From Priapulus caudatus (taxonomy: Eukaryota > Priapulida > Priapulimorpha > Priapulimorphida > Priapulidae): a stretch of DNA of 23,025 nucleotides. Where the stretch lies: positions 17,257-40,281 of the forward strand of contig NW_014579776.1 of NCBI RefSeq assembly GCF_000485595.1, read 5' to 3'. This document shows positions 1 to 10,534 of this stretch, piece by piece. The position numbers were made by a program, and so were the translations under genes. The notes beneath the pieces are model-generated. The model worked only from the letters and a program-made list of their open reading frames with translations. It had not been told where the DNA came from and did not search any database. The first letter of the stretch is position 1, and the number at the start of each line of letters is the position of its first letter.

Positions 1-40
<40 letters not shown>
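1..40. repeat. (AC)n microsatellite at window edge
   Basis: Perfect AC dinucleotide repeat running off the left edge of the window, followed by about 80 bp of unique sequence. Confidence 0.95.
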
Positions 41-41
<1 letters not shown>

Positions 42-119
42 ACGGCAACCCTGTAATCCAACGTTGGCGTCGGCGTCGCTTCGCTCTTCTTCGTCTGCTA
101 GTTTTTTCACCACGCGCAG

Positions 120-180
120 GTGGTCATGCAAGACAACAATGCGGTGACTCACCAACCCGCCCTCTACCTGCCTGACGCGG
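120..180 (+). CDS. Candidate short internal exon, unknown gene
   Basis: I do not recognise the gene. The sequence shows a T-rich tract and an AG (ending CGCAG at 119) before a 61-nt open stretch. The stretch begins with residues VVMQDNNAVTHQ, ends at LPDA, and is followed by GTAACT at 181, a fair donor. About 15 of 20 codons end in G or C, which resembles the confident exons elsewhere in the window. It enters at a codon boundary and leaves one base over. That would suit the plus-strand exon at 2885-3004 in one of its two open frames, but a link between them is only inference. The segment is short enough to be chance. Confidence 0.25.
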
Positions 181-206
181 GTAACTCCCTCATTCGCTCT
201 CTCCCT

Positions 207-341
207 CTCTTTATATATATATATATTTATTTATTTATTTATATATAAATATATATATATATATATGTGTGTGTTGTGTGTGTGGGGGGGGGTGGTGTGT
301 GTGTGTGTGTGTGTGTGTGTGTTGTGTGTGTGTTGTGTGTA
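207..341. repeat. TA/TTTA tract followed by (GT)n with a G9 run
   Basis: TA and TTTA repeats (to about 265) pass directly into GT repeats interrupted by a G-run near 283-291. ORFs on either strand here are low-complexity and not coding. Confidence 0.9.
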
Positions 342-403
342 TCGTATCGTTTCGCGCGGCGCGGCACAGCGGCGCTTTCACTTCAAGATTTCCCACCTGT
401 TTC

Positions 404-830
404 TGTGCTTCTCTCTCTCTCTCTCTCTCGCCTCCGGTCGATACTTGGCGGTCGCCTCTCTCGTCTCTCATCCCTCTCTCCTAGACTGATCATCCGCGCC
501 CTCGTCCTGGATCTCTCCTCTCATGCTCTTATCTCTCCTCATCTCTCTCTCGTCTTTCCTCTGCTCTCTCGTCTCTCAGTCTCTTCTCTCTCCTCTCTCT
601 CTCTCTCCTGTCCTCTCTCTCTCAAGCGCGCTTTCGCGCTAGATCCCACATTCTCTTTTTGTCTTGCTCTTTCTTTCTCTCTCTCTCTCTCGTCCTATCT
701 CCGTTCCTCTTTACCAATCTGCTTCTCTATCTATATCTCTCTCCCCCTGTCTCATTTCGTCTCCCTCTCAATTTTCTCGCGGTCTCTCTCTCTCTCTCTC
801 TCTCCCTCTATATATACCTCGACTATACAC
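404..830. repeat. Pyrimidine-rich (CT)n tract
   Basis: Imperfect CT dinucleotide repeats with short interruptions, ending in a TATATA stretch near 810. Read on the minus strand it is (GA)n and lies immediately downstream of the candidate exon at 884-1098, so it would be early intron if that exon is real. Confidence 0.85.
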
Positions 831-883
831 ACAACAACAACACTAACACACGCGGAAGAGAGAAACACACAGAGGAAGCTTAC

Positions 884-1098
884 TCCGAGGTCCTGCTTCT
901 CCTTCTGTCGGTGCGCGATGACGTCAGCGGGTGCCGTCACCACTTGACCTTCGCCCTGGGCCGAGCTGGCGAACATTCTGCTGCTGTAGGCGGTCGTACG
1001 TTGTAATACGGGGCTCTCCCTCAGGGAAGCCTCCCTGACTGTGCTCCGGCGCGGACTGATTCCAGACCGGAAGCTTGAGTAGCCGAGGTCATCGTCGC
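884..1098 (-). CDS. Candidate exon; possible intermediate-filament head domain
   Basis: On the minus strand a pyrimidine tract and CCCGCAG lead into a 215-nt open exon (2 nt, then 71 codons) that stops at a GTAAGC donor. The peptide starts DDDLGYSSFR, is rich in Ser, Arg and Thr, and ends with the charged string HRQKEKQDLG. Known family pattern: cytoplasmic intermediate-filament proteins have Ser/Arg-rich heads that end in a basic R-x-K-E-K-x-D/E-L segment just before the LNDRLA start of rod coil 1A. The rod start would fall in the next exon, which is not in the window, so the family call is inference. A weaker donor (GAAG/GTCAAG) exists further upstream. The region has no long microsatellite and is GC-balanced, unlike its flanks. 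I am fairly sure it is an exon and unsure of the family. Confidence 0.45.
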
Positions 1099-1119
1099 CT
1101 GCGGGAGAGAGGTCACACT

Positions 1120-2125
1120 TCCGGGTGAGAAGGAGAGGAGGAGAGGGGAGAGAGAGGGGGAAAGGGGAAAAAGGGGAAGAGGGGGAGAGAGGGAGAGGGA
1201 GAGAGAGGGCCAGAGGGCGAGAGGGAGAGAGGGAGAGAGGGAGGGGAGAGAGGGAGAGGATGTTGCGGATATATGACGCAGTGCAGCAACGATGGGTGTA
1301 AAGAGATGGAGACGAGGTGAAGTGAGGGGTGGAGATGGGCAGAGAAGATGGGATGTAGGATGAGGGATTTGAGGCAGAGTGTGTGTCAAGAGGGAGTATT
1401 TCTTCCGGAGATTGCGGATTGGAGGGAGGACAAGGATGAGGCGGCAAGAGGGTATGCTGATTTGAGAGGGCCAGAGGGATGATAGAGAGAGTCAGATGGG
1501 CGGTAAGGAGATAAGCAGCGAGCTCCAGTGAGGTTTCAACAAAGCAAGAGAGAGAGAGTGGGTGCTAGAAGGGAGGACGAGGAAGGGGAAAGAGGAGGGG
1601 AAAGAGAGGAGGAGATGCGAGAGGCGAAGTGGAGAGAGAGGGAAGAGAGGGGGAGGGGCGGGGAGGAGGAGGGAATTGGAGAGGAAGAGATAGGAGAGAA
1701 AGGAGGCGCGCGCGACGCGCGGCCTGGGAGATTGGGAGGAGACGAGTTGGAAGATATGGGAGTGAGCGTCGAGAGCAGTAGAATTTATGAGATGATGTAA
1801 GGGTATTTGTTGATTGTTTTTGCATGGTCGCTGTGGAGAGCGACGGTCTGTGGGGTGTGAACCGGGAGTGCCGCAGATCAGGGTTGGAGAGGGTGGGCAG
1901 GACGGTCGTCTTGGGCGAGTGAGGTGTGCATGTTGCCGAGAGAGAGGGCAGAGGTACGAGAGGGAGGTGACGATTATTAAAGGTGCCCGAAGGCGGTTGG
2001 GTGCGGGAGAGGAGGTAGGGGAGAGGGAGAGGGGAGATTGGGAAAGAGATGGAGAGAGAAAGAGAGAGAGAGAGGGAGAGGGTAGAGGGAGAGCGCGGTG
2101 CGTAGTGTGTGGGGGTGGGGGGGGG
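1120..2125. repeat. Purine-rich (GA)n/(GGA)n region with unique islands
   Basis: Long GA/GGA-rich stretches at about 1125-1260, 1540-1700 and 2010-2125 are separated by moderately unique sequence (1260-1500, 1700-2000). On the minus strand it is the pyrimidine-rich sequence preceding the candidate exon at 884-1098. ORFs on both strands follow the base bias and resemble no protein. No gene is seen. Confidence 0.8.
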
Positions 2126-2594
2126 GACAAGTTAGTGATGTTTACTTTTAGTAATGTTTTTCTTACTGTAAGTTTCCTTTAAATTTTTAGTTTTAGTTAG
2201 CGATGTTTTTAGCCACTAACTATTGTTATTTATTTATTTGTTATTTTGATACATTGTTTATTTTGTATATTTCGCTGATAGTGAAGACAATACATGCAGT
2301 TGATAGACACTCAAGAAAAAAAACAAGCAACTATCTTAATAAACGTGCTAGCAAACAAATAAACAAATAGCAAGTAAACAAAAGTGATAAAGCTTCAAAA
2401 TAAGCCAACGGCCGCTAGCAAGCAAAATAATCTGCAATTACACGAAAGCACCGAATGAGCGGGGGTCATAGACAAGTAAACAAGTCGACAAGTAAACAAA
2501 ATCAGAAAATTCTTACCTGTCACGTGAGAGGTTCGAATCGTTGTCGTCTTCTTTACGGTTCGCTCGGCCATGTTACTGATGCAGCACCACTAGC
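2126..2594. other. AT-rich unique stretch, no gene seen
   Basis: AT-rich sequence with loose repeats of AAACAA/AGCAAG (2310-2500). A pol III B-box-like string GGTTCGAATC occurs at 2530-2539, but no tRNA can be folded around it. No exon with both splice sites is seen. Confidence 0.6.
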
Positions 2595-2884
2595 TGTAGT
2601 CTCTCTATGTGTGTGTCTGTCTCTGTCTCTCTCTCTCTTCCGATCCTTCCTCCTGCCCCTCGTCGGTCTCTCGGCGTCTTTCTCCTCTCATCCGCCGTCC
2701 GCATCGGCTCATCCTCTCTGTCCGCCCCGCTCATCCTACACCATTCCAACGTTTATCGTCATTATCTCCTCCTCCTCTTTATCCCATCTGTCAGCCGCCG
2801 CGATCTCCCTGCTCCCCTCTCATCTCTATCTAGTCTAATCTGCGTCTCTCGTCACCTCTCCTCTCTCACCAGCTCTTTCTCTAG

Positions 2885-3004
2885 GGTCTTTCGCGGCGCC
2901 AGGCCCGGCTGCGCCAGTCCCGCCGGCGCGCCCGTCAACGGAATGGAGAGCGCCCCCAGGCAGCGCCGGGGTCCGGCGCACGGCAGCCGATGGAATAGCC
3001 GCCG
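2885..3004 (+). CDS. Candidate GC-rich internal exon, unknown gene
   Basis: A long CT-rich tract ending CTTTCTCTAG at 2884 is a strong acceptor, and CCG/GTAAGT at 3005 is a near-consensus donor. The 120-nt segment between is strikingly GC-rich compared with its flanks. Two of three frames are open. One starts with a single leftover base, has about 32 of 39 codons ending in G/C, and includes NGMESAPRQRRG. The other starts with two leftover bases and includes RPSTEWRAPPG. The third hits a TAG near the end. The codon-ending bias favours the first. The second would be phase-compatible with the short exon at 120-180. Neither product is recognised. The splice signals are the main support. Confidence 0.4.
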
Positions 3005-4310
3005 GTAAGTTGTCACCGAGCACACAAGGGGGGACTATCAGAGGACCAGGACCGTCTCGGGCCCGCCATCCTCATGACAGTCAGACTCCCATCTACGGTA
3101 TGATGGTAGGCTGGCGTAACGTCGCTCCGGCAGCGCACCCCTCGGCGAGCGATCTCGCTCTCACTCACCATCACGAGACTCCACTCGTCTCTCTCTTCGT
3201 TCGCCCTGCTGCGCCTCTATTCAATATGCTGCCTCCTCGTCCTTCTCTCGCGCCGTCTCTCTCTCTCCGTCGGCCGTAGTCTCTGCCACCGTCGTAAGCA
3301 CCTCGAACAACTTTTCTATCTTCACGACGACACTACCACACACACATCACATACACGGCACTACACGCCACACAACACATACACGTCTTTTGCGCCCTCG
3401 TACGTGCAATCGCCGCATCTTTCTAATCATGCCTCGATTCACCGGGAGTATCGTCGTTCTCGCGTACCTCCCTCCACTCGCCACGCATCGCAGCGACCAA
3501 CGCACGCACGCACGCAACGCGGGCGTGCGGATCCACTGGCCTACGCACGCTCGTTCGGTGCTTTGCGCTCGGTGGTCTCGTCTCTTCATCGGTATCAGAC
3601 CCCTAACGCCACCACATATACCACCGCATGCGGCGGCACGTCCTCAGATACCTTCTCTCATCCCCGTTGAAACGGAAAGCAGACGCACGCAGTGGACACG
3701 ACGTTGACACACCCCACCGCAACGCGACAAAGATTGCGATCTCCCGGTGAGACTGCGCGACGCCACCGGCACGGGCAGCGGCACACAACACACGCACACC
3801 GCACTGCACGGCACGGCACACACACAACATTATATAATATAGCGATAAGAAAATAAAGTGCATGAGGAGTATAGAAATGATATCTATAAGCCGGAACATA
3901 TCTAACACAGATGCGACGAGGAGCCTGAGAACACGGATCGAGGAGATCTCTGGTCCAAGAACACATAGCAGCACGAGCATAAGCGACCAAAGTAAAGAAC
4001 AGGCCTTATCCTTCGGCGAGGAGCATTGTAGCAGAGTGTCCAACAGATGCACTGCCCTACACTCACATGACGTGCGATCAAGCTAGAGACATCACAGCTC
4101 TACTGAAGCAGCCGATCGTCGAGGGCATGACGAGGCAACGCAGTCGGCAGTTATCGATGCTTGGTGCGTTAACCGGAAAACTACAGAGCCGAAGTAACGA
4201 TTCATCGTCACTCGTGCGATTTACTGCGACGGACGCAATACATTATACGACGCCCACGGCACGAACGTTTGGACACGGAGTTGACGGAAAACATTCGTCA
4301 TATCGGGCAA
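3005..4310. other. Mostly unique sequence, no supported gene
   Basis: Mixed-composition sequence with short CA and CACG runs around 3340-3540 and 3780-3830, and a cleaner unique block at 3840-4310. Several ORFs of 60-180 codons occur, but they show no domain, no composition typical of the window's true exons, and no paired splice sites. Confidence 0.6.
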
Positions 4311-4710
4311 CACCCCACACACACAAGACTCCACACATGGGGTCACACACACACAACACACACACAAAGCATCACACATTCGAGCGAGCACACACACTAC
4401 GACAACACCACACACCAAAGGCACACACCGTCACACCACATACAGCACACACAGCACACACACCACACACACTCGCTCCGCGCACGCGTGCACAACACGC
4501 GACGCGGGCGCGCGGGCAACATACATACAAGGCACCCGCACACACAAATACAGACGTGACACACACACATACAACATTAAGGCACACACCCACACTCACA
4601 TAAAGACAACAACACATAAACGAGCACAAACACACACAGCAAGGCAGCACACACAACAGCGGGAGGCACACACACACACACACGGTGCACATACACACAC
4701 ACGCACACAC
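4311..4710. repeat. (CA)n-rich tract ending at an N
   Basis: Imperfect CA repeats broken by short GC-rich words. The tract stops at a single N (4711), after which the composition changes abruptly to T/C-rich. Confidence 0.9.
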
Positions 4711-4711
4711 N
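4711..4711. other. Single undetermined base at a composition switch
   Basis: The N separates a (CA)n tract from an unrelated TTCC-rich tract. A one-base N at such a boundary suggests a collapsed or trimmed gap rather than a simple ambiguous base call. Confidence 0.7.
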
Positions 4712-5160
4712 TCCTTTCCTTCCCATTCCTTTGCATTCCCATCTCGTACTATCCCGTGCATTCATTCTCTTCCTTAGCCGTTACATCAGGGTTTTTTTCC
4801 CTTCTCCTTTCTTGCCTTTCACTCTCTTTCCTGTCCTTTGTTTATTCTTTTTCATTCCTTTTCAGTACTCCCCCCTTCCCTAGTTTGTCCCTCGTTTTTT
4901 TTTTTTTCCTTCTAGTACTCCCTCCCCGTGCCTTCCCTAGCCTTTCCCTCGCTCAATTCCCCATCTGCCTTCACTCCCTTCCTTTTCCATTCCTTTTCGT
5001 CTCTTTCTCTTCTATAGCATGTAGTACAGTGAGCATGTCTAGCCTGCCTGCCTGGCTGCATTGCTGCTTGCTTGCTGGCTGGCTGGCTGCCTTATTGCTC
5101 GCTATGGTTCACTGTAATTGTGTGGCGGCGTGTCCTACAAACTACATAATCGCTCCATTA
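4712..5160. repeat. T/C-rich tract with a CTGG/CTTG tetranucleotide block
   Basis: TTCC and CCTTTTC repeats (4712-5025) are followed by a short run of CTGC/CTTG/CTGG tetranucleotides at about 5043-5092. No gene is seen. Confidence 0.7.
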
Positions 5161-5237
5161 TAGATTGATATCCGGTCGTCGTGGCGGGCGTTGTTCGCTG
5201 GTGCGTTGTTCGGCGTCACACGGCGTTTACGTGTCTT

Positions 5238-5251
5238 CTTTCTCTCTTGCG

Positions 5252-5286
<35 letters not shown>

Positions 5287-5295
5287 TCTCTCCGG

Positions 5296-5327
<32 letters not shown>

Positions 5328-5725
5328 TCTCTCTCTCTCTCTCTCTCTTCTCTCTCCTCTCTTCTGTCGTTTCGCTCTCTCTCTTTGTTCGTTTCCCTCT
5401 TTCGTATCGCTCGCGCTGCCGCGTGCTCTCCACTTCTCATCCTGCTCTGTCTTCTCTCACTCTCTCTCTTTCTCTCTCTGCTCTCTCTCTTCTGCTCTCA
5501 GTCCGCCACTCGCTCGCTCTCTCACTCTCTGCTCGCTCTTCTCTCTTCTCCTCCGCCCCCCCCCCCCCTCTGCGCTCGTCCTCGGCCGGCGGTGCTCTCT
5601 TTCAGTCTCGCTCGCGCCTCTCTCTCGCTCCGACTCTCTCTCCTCGTGTCATCTTTCATTTGCTCTCTAAACCTCGCCTACTCTCTCAAAAGCTCTGATC
5701 GAGTCTCTCATCTCCATCTCCCTCT
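5238..5725. repeat. (CT)n-rich tract
   Basis: Long imperfect CT repeat containing a C-run near 5556-5569. Overlapping ORFs in several frames encode only Ser/Leu or Arg/Glu runs. Confidence 0.9.
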
Positions 5726-5743
5726 CATTTCTTTTTACCTGGA

Positions 5744-6118
5744 GTGAGTAAAGTTGGTGTGGCTCACGTGTGTACGCAGGCCGGCTCTGCCCGCGTGGTG
5801 CGTGTGTACGCGATGCGTTGCGTGCATTTGTGTGTGTTGGCCTTGCCAGATGCGTTGTCCGCGCTGCGTGGTATCGTGTGTGTGTGGTTTTCGCGTTTGC
5901 TGTGCTCGGGTAGCGTGCGTGTATCGTGTGGTGTGCTTTCGGTTGCTGCTTCGGCGGTTTGGCTGCGCAGGCGTCGGTCAGGCAGTGGGTGTGGTAGATT
6001 TTCTATAGAATCAGCGTTAAGCCCCGTTTGGCATTGTTCACGCGTAGTGTCCGGGGGCCTGCGACGCGACTGGTTTGCAGGTACAGGTGTAGCCCGCTTT
6101 TCGAAGCGAGGCGTGGTC
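5744..6118. other. GT/GC-rich spacer between two CT tracts, no gene seen
   Basis: TGTGTG and GCGTG words dominate 5750-5940, with more unique sequence at 5940-6110. A GTGAGT string at 5744 resembles a donor, but the preceding CT tract is not plausible coding sequence. Confidence 0.55.
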
Positions 6119-6555
6119 CCCCCCCCTTCTTCTTCTTTTCGTCTGTCTCTCGTCTCTCTCTTCTCTCTCTGCTCTCTCTCTCTCATGTCTCTCGCTCTCT
6201 CTCCCTCTCTCTGTCTGTCCGCTCTCTCGTCTCTCTCCTCTCTCTCTTCTCTCATCCTCATCTCTTCTTCTCTCTCTCCGCCGCGCGCCGCAGCGCGCGC
6301 TTCCCCCGCCCCTTCTCTCTCTATCTCTCTCCTCCTCTCTCTCTCTTCTCTCTCCTCTCTCTCTCTCTCTCTCTCTGTGTCTCATCTATCTGCTCCCTCT
6401 CTTTCGGTCTGATTATCTCACTACTCTCCCCCGCCACCCCCTCTCTCTCTTCCCCGCCCCCTCCCCTTCTCGCCCCCTTCTCTCACCTCTCTCTCTCGTC
6501 TCGTCTCTTCCTCCCACTACCTCTCTCCCTCCTCCTGCTCTTCTCTCCTCTCTAC
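6119..6555. repeat. (CT)n-rich tract
   Basis: Imperfect CT repeat with a C-run at 6119-6126 and a GC-rich interruption near 6282-6310. Confidence 0.9.
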
Positions 6556-6956
6556 GCGCGGTCGGTCGGGTTTCCGTGACAGTGGTGTTTACGAAATTTT
6601 CCGGCAGAGATGTATGTTATTGTTCCGCACTCGCACCGCACCACACCTCGCTCCGCACTGCATTGCAGCCCCTGCCATCGTTCCTCCGTCGGTCATGCAT
6701 CGTCGATCGCCGATGCATTCATAAACGTTACTCATCGCCTTCACTCATCGTCACTTCCAAGTTGCAATTCATCGCCAATCGTCACGATGAGTTAGCAGGT
6801 ACATCTTGCGTCCATCGTCATTGCTAATCACATGTGTATTTCTCCTCGTGATTCTGCAGCTCACGTATTCACACGTCTGCTCTGTCACATATACGTTTAC
6901 GGGATGCAAACAACGACGTTGGTGGATAAATCATTTGCAGCACGCACGCACGGCGG
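6556..6956. other. Unique island, no gene seen
   Basis: Low-repeat sequence with scattered CATCGTC words and a small palindrome (TGCATCG with CGATGCA arms) near 6695-6716. No exon with paired splice sites is seen. Confidence 0.55.
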
Positions 6957-7937
6957 CGCACGGAACGCACGCGACCACGCACACACAACACACACACACA
7001 CACACACCACAGACACGCACACACACACACGCACGCACCGCTCGGCGGAGCGCACGTACAGCACCCACACACACACACACGCACACACACACACAACCAC
7101 ACACCAACGGCTCGCAGCGCCACACACCGCACGCTCGGTACGCCACGCAACACGACACCAACCACACACTGCAACGCACGCATCCCGCACGCACGCGAGG
7201 GACGCACACACTACCACACACACAGCACACACCGCTCGTCACGCACACGCACACACGACCCACAGCGCTCGCACACGCACACACGCCGCACGCACACGCA
7301 CACCACGCATAGCGTACGCACACGCTCCCGCAGCGCAGCGCACGGCACCACATCACAACACAGACACACGACACACGACACGCTCGCACACGCGCCACAC
7401 CGCAACGCACGCACGGCACGCACAACACACACACACGCTCAGCGCACGCACGGCACACAACACGGACGCTCGCACGCACGAACACATACGCACCACGCAC
7501 ACACACACACACACACACGCGCGTGCGCGCTGCGCACACACCACCACACACACACACGCTCACACGCAGAACACACGCACGCTCGCCACGCAACGACCAC
7601 TCGTACGCACGCCACATACACACACGACACACACACCACACACCACACACACACACCACACCCTGCGCGCGCGCTCGCACGCACACGCTTAGGCAACGCG
7701 CTGGGCACGCACATACGCACACACCACAACACACACACAGCACACACACACACACAGCACACACACACACACACACCACACACAGCACACACACACACTG
7801 GCTCGCACATTACGCCGTACGCACGCACACACTTCATACGTAACACACACGCCCGTCCGTACACACACGCCCGTACGTACACCACACGCCCGTAACGCAC
7901 AACCGACGCGCTCGTACGCACGCACGCCCGTACGCAC
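6957..7937. repeat. (AC)n / ACGC microsatellite array, about 1 kb
   Basis: Nearly one kilobase of AC repeats mixed with ACGC and ACGCACGC units, drifting to an ACACGCCCGT-type unit over the last 100 bp. ORFs rich in His/Thr or Val/Cys on both strands are a direct result of the repeat. Confidence 0.95.
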
Positions 7938-8424
7938 ACTGTAGGGAGTAGTTTGTATTGTTATAAATTTAGAGTATAAAATTAATCAAGAGGACGTATA
8001 GGATTGTGTTCACTAAGAGAAATATATTGTTTCAGACACCAACAGGTCCACTAGTTCACGTCGGTCAGTCTGTCCCGACTTTCACCGTCGCGTTCAAAAT
8101 GGCTGCTTCCAAGTCCCTTATATCTGCAACCCCCGCATTTCCAAATCACGGCCAGTTCCACTCTTACCCCAGCCAATCACTAAAACACCGAAAACCACCT
8201 CGTATCTCCGAATTATTTCGCGCGCGGAAATGCACAGATGGTCAGCATCTGTTACAAGCTGTCACACCTAACGTTATGTAACCTATCTGCTAAGTACCCA
8301 ACCTAAAACTATTTTCTAATCTATATGGTAAAAACGGTCCCGACCTCCAACCCTACGCCTATGCCTGTCTCCAACTGTTCACTCTTCAATGCGGACAATA
8401 TGTAAAACAGATGTTACAAACCAA
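7938..8424. other. Unique island inside the ACGCCCGTACG array
   Basis: About 490 bp of unique AT-richer sequence separates two stretches of the same ACACGCCCGTACG-type repeat (about 7845-7937 and 8425-8640). The layout resembles an insertion into the array. The sequence carries GTTTGTA near both ends in opposite orientation, which is too short to call terminal inverted repeats. A 91-codon ORF at 8006-8281 has no recognisable features. Confidence 0.4.
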
Positions 8425-8640
8425 CACCACCCCCGTACGCAGCACCGACGGCATACGTTACGGCACCACACTCCGCCCGTACACCGTCCGTTCCGTTACA
8501 CACACGCCCGTTTACGGCTACACACACGCCCTACGTAGCACACACGCCGTTACGCACGCACACGCCCTACGCCACCGCACGCAGCACGGCACTCACTGCA
8601 GCACACCCGTACGTACGCACGCACACACGCACCTCACGCC
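8425..8640. repeat. ACACGCCCGTACG-type degenerate tandem repeat
   Basis: Repeated CACACGCCC and CGTACG words, matching the end of the 6957-7937 array. From 8641 to 8871 the sequence is unique and no gene is seen. Confidence 0.75.
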
Positions 8641-9045
8641 ACGCCGCACGCACATCCGCTGGCAAACAAGCCAACCTGTGTTTTGCTTCTTGCAGTAAAT
8701 TAAATAGGTGTTTGAACACGGCGCGGGCGGAGCCAGGAGCATCGGCGGGGGTTCGTGACATACATCCACCACTACCACCAATTACCACATCCATGCGTAT
8801 ATAGCCGCCCTCTAACAGACACACCAAAACCCAGGCTCCACAGGAAAAGTTACCAGGCCACTCTCGGCGTCCGTATATCTATATATATATCATCATGAGT
8901 ACTATATATAAATTATAATAATATGTGGCCCTGTGTGACTGCTATGTTGGCTATGGCCACCATCTGATGGCTGTTTTGGGCGGTAATAATGTATTATAGC
9001 GAGAAAGAAGAACTACGAGTTTTCTAGTGATGTCTTTTCTGGGTG

Positions 9046-9081
<36 letters not shown>
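9046..9081. repeat. (CT)n microsatellite in left palindrome arm
   Basis: Perfect CT repeat. The matching place in the right arm (about 15400-15435) holds an interrupted GA repeat, so the two arms differ in microsatellite length. Confidence 0.9.
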
Positions 9082-9082
<1 letters not shown>

Positions 9083-9452
9083 ACCTCTCTATCCTCCATC
9101 AACTTTGCCCCCCCCCCACCCTAGAGTGTACAGCCATGCATCGGAGCGGAGTGTTTCGGCGGGGGATTGGATTCAGATTGGTTTACGAATCGTGAGATCC
9201 AATTAAAAGTGAAGAGAAAAATGCGTTAGTAACTTAGTACGCGCATGCTGGGTCGGCGTTTCGCCACACTACCTATCATCACAGGTGCAAGGAGAGAGAC
9301 ACGGGAAAGAGAATAAGGGAGGGGGAAAAGAGGGAGCAATACAGAGAAGAGGAGAGGAGAGAGGGGAATTTCAGGCCAAGCGGGGGAGCGAAAAGAGACA
9401 GAATAGAGTGAGAAGAATGTGTATCAGATGTCTGATAAAGTCGGAACCACTG

Positions 9453-9515
9453 TAATCATGAGTAGATAATAGGCCTCTTATTACGAGTAGACCTATTATC
9501 TATCTCGCTGACTAT
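9453..9515. repeat. Small hairpin element, left-arm copy
   Basis: Starts with ATCATGAGTAGATAATAGG and ends with CCTATTATCTAT, giving a stem of at least 10 bp around CCTC...GTAG. It is the left-arm partner of the hairpin at 14968-15025. A related hairpin occurs outside the palindrome at 19273-19335. Confidence 0.6.
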
Positions 9516-10112
9516 ATAATATTATGATAGAGATATTATCATTATATTATTTATATATATAGCATTAGGAGAAGCAGAGAGCAGAGGGCAACGAGATCAG
9601 AAACAGAAAAAGGATCCGAGCAGAATGATGAGGAGAGAAGAGATAAAGAGAGAGAGAAACCAGCCAAAACAAAATAAACAAACAGACGATGCGCAGCCGG
9701 TATATTCCAGACTCTGCCCGTCAAAAGGATGGACCCGCTGAGACGTAGTAGCGGTGTGGGTGTGCAGGTGATCCGATGGTGGCTAGGTACAGTGTGGTGT
9801 GTCTGTAAGTTGTGATGCATGCCGGCATGCGCTGGATATACACAGGAATGCAGCGGTAAACGCACACAACGCACATGTACACCACACAACACGCAGGACA
9901 CAACAAACATCACGAAGCGCAAAACGACGGACGCACGCACGCGGCACCGCCACGCACATCAACGCGCAACAGTCCACAGCACGGCCCACCGTCCGACACG
10001 CAGCACACGCAACTGGTACGACGACTCACAACGCACGTACGGACGCGACACACGTCACGGTATGCGTACGCACACAAGCAAATGACCAGCATCAAACGCA
10101 CGGACATATCCC

Positions 10113-10113
10113 N
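10113..10113. other. Undetermined base at the site of a missing ~950-bp block
   Basis: This N lies between the CA/ACG-rich module (to 10110) and the TCAAAA module (from 10114). In the right arm the same two modules are separated by 13336-14282, about 950 bp. The N therefore probably stands for removed or uncollapsed sequence. Confidence 0.65.
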
Positions 10114-10245
10114 ATCAATCAAACGATCAAAAATCAAAAATCAAAACGAAATAAAATCGAATCAAATCAAATCAAAATCCAAATCGAAATCAAAATAAAA
10201 TCAAATCAAAACAAAATCAAAACGAAAAATGCAAAATCAAAAGTG
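10114..10245. repeat. (TCAAAA)n-type tract, left arm
   Basis: Repeats of ATCAAAA/ATCAAA with G or C substitutions. It mirrors the TTTTGA tract at 13196-13335 and resembles a third tract at 15610-15655. Confidence 0.85.
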
Positions 10246-10254
10246 AAGTGAAAT

Positions 10255-10360
10255 TAGTTTACGCGTTTGGCCGAGAGCTGGCCAAAGTGAATAGTTTTTC
10301 GCGTTGGCCGAGAGCTGCCAAAAGTGAAGTCAGTTTTCGCGTTGGCCGAGAGCTGCCAAT
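10255..10360. repeat. Three tandem ~40-bp units with GGCCGAGAGCTGCC core
   Basis: Each unit reads GTTGGCCGAGAGCTGCC followed by AAAGTGAA...AGTTTTCGC. The mirror image in the right arm (13080-13170) also has three units. The core sequence contains a near-palindrome, and the function is unknown. Confidence 0.75.
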
Positions 10361-10534
10361 ATAGACTGGTAGCCCGTTCGCCACCTCACTCCGGGCTATA
10401 TCCTTGCGCTACACCTGCAAGTTAGTGCGGGGCCCGTATGGAAAGTGACATATTACGCAGCGGTCGGCGGCGGTGTGGATAAGATTTTCATTGGGCTATA
10501 CGCACGGCCGGCCGTATGGCGACTCATATGGCTA

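Noticed and set aside
1021-1038. Perfect hairpin TCAGGGA/AGCC/TCCCTGA
   Set aside because: It lies inside the candidate coding exon at 884-1098, is only 7 bp, and has no T-run or other sign of an RNA element.
2530-2539. GGTTCGAATC, a tRNA T-loop / B-box-like string
   Set aside because: No matching acceptor, D or anticodon stems and no A box at the right distance, so neither a tRNA nor a clear SINE head can be supported.
6832-7939. Long His/Thr and Val/Cys ORFs
   Set aside because: Direct translations of the AC/ACGC microsatellite in all frames, without any domain.
8006-8281. 91-codon ORF preceded by TTGTTTCAG
   Set aside because: No donor, no domain, and the product resembles no protein I recognise.
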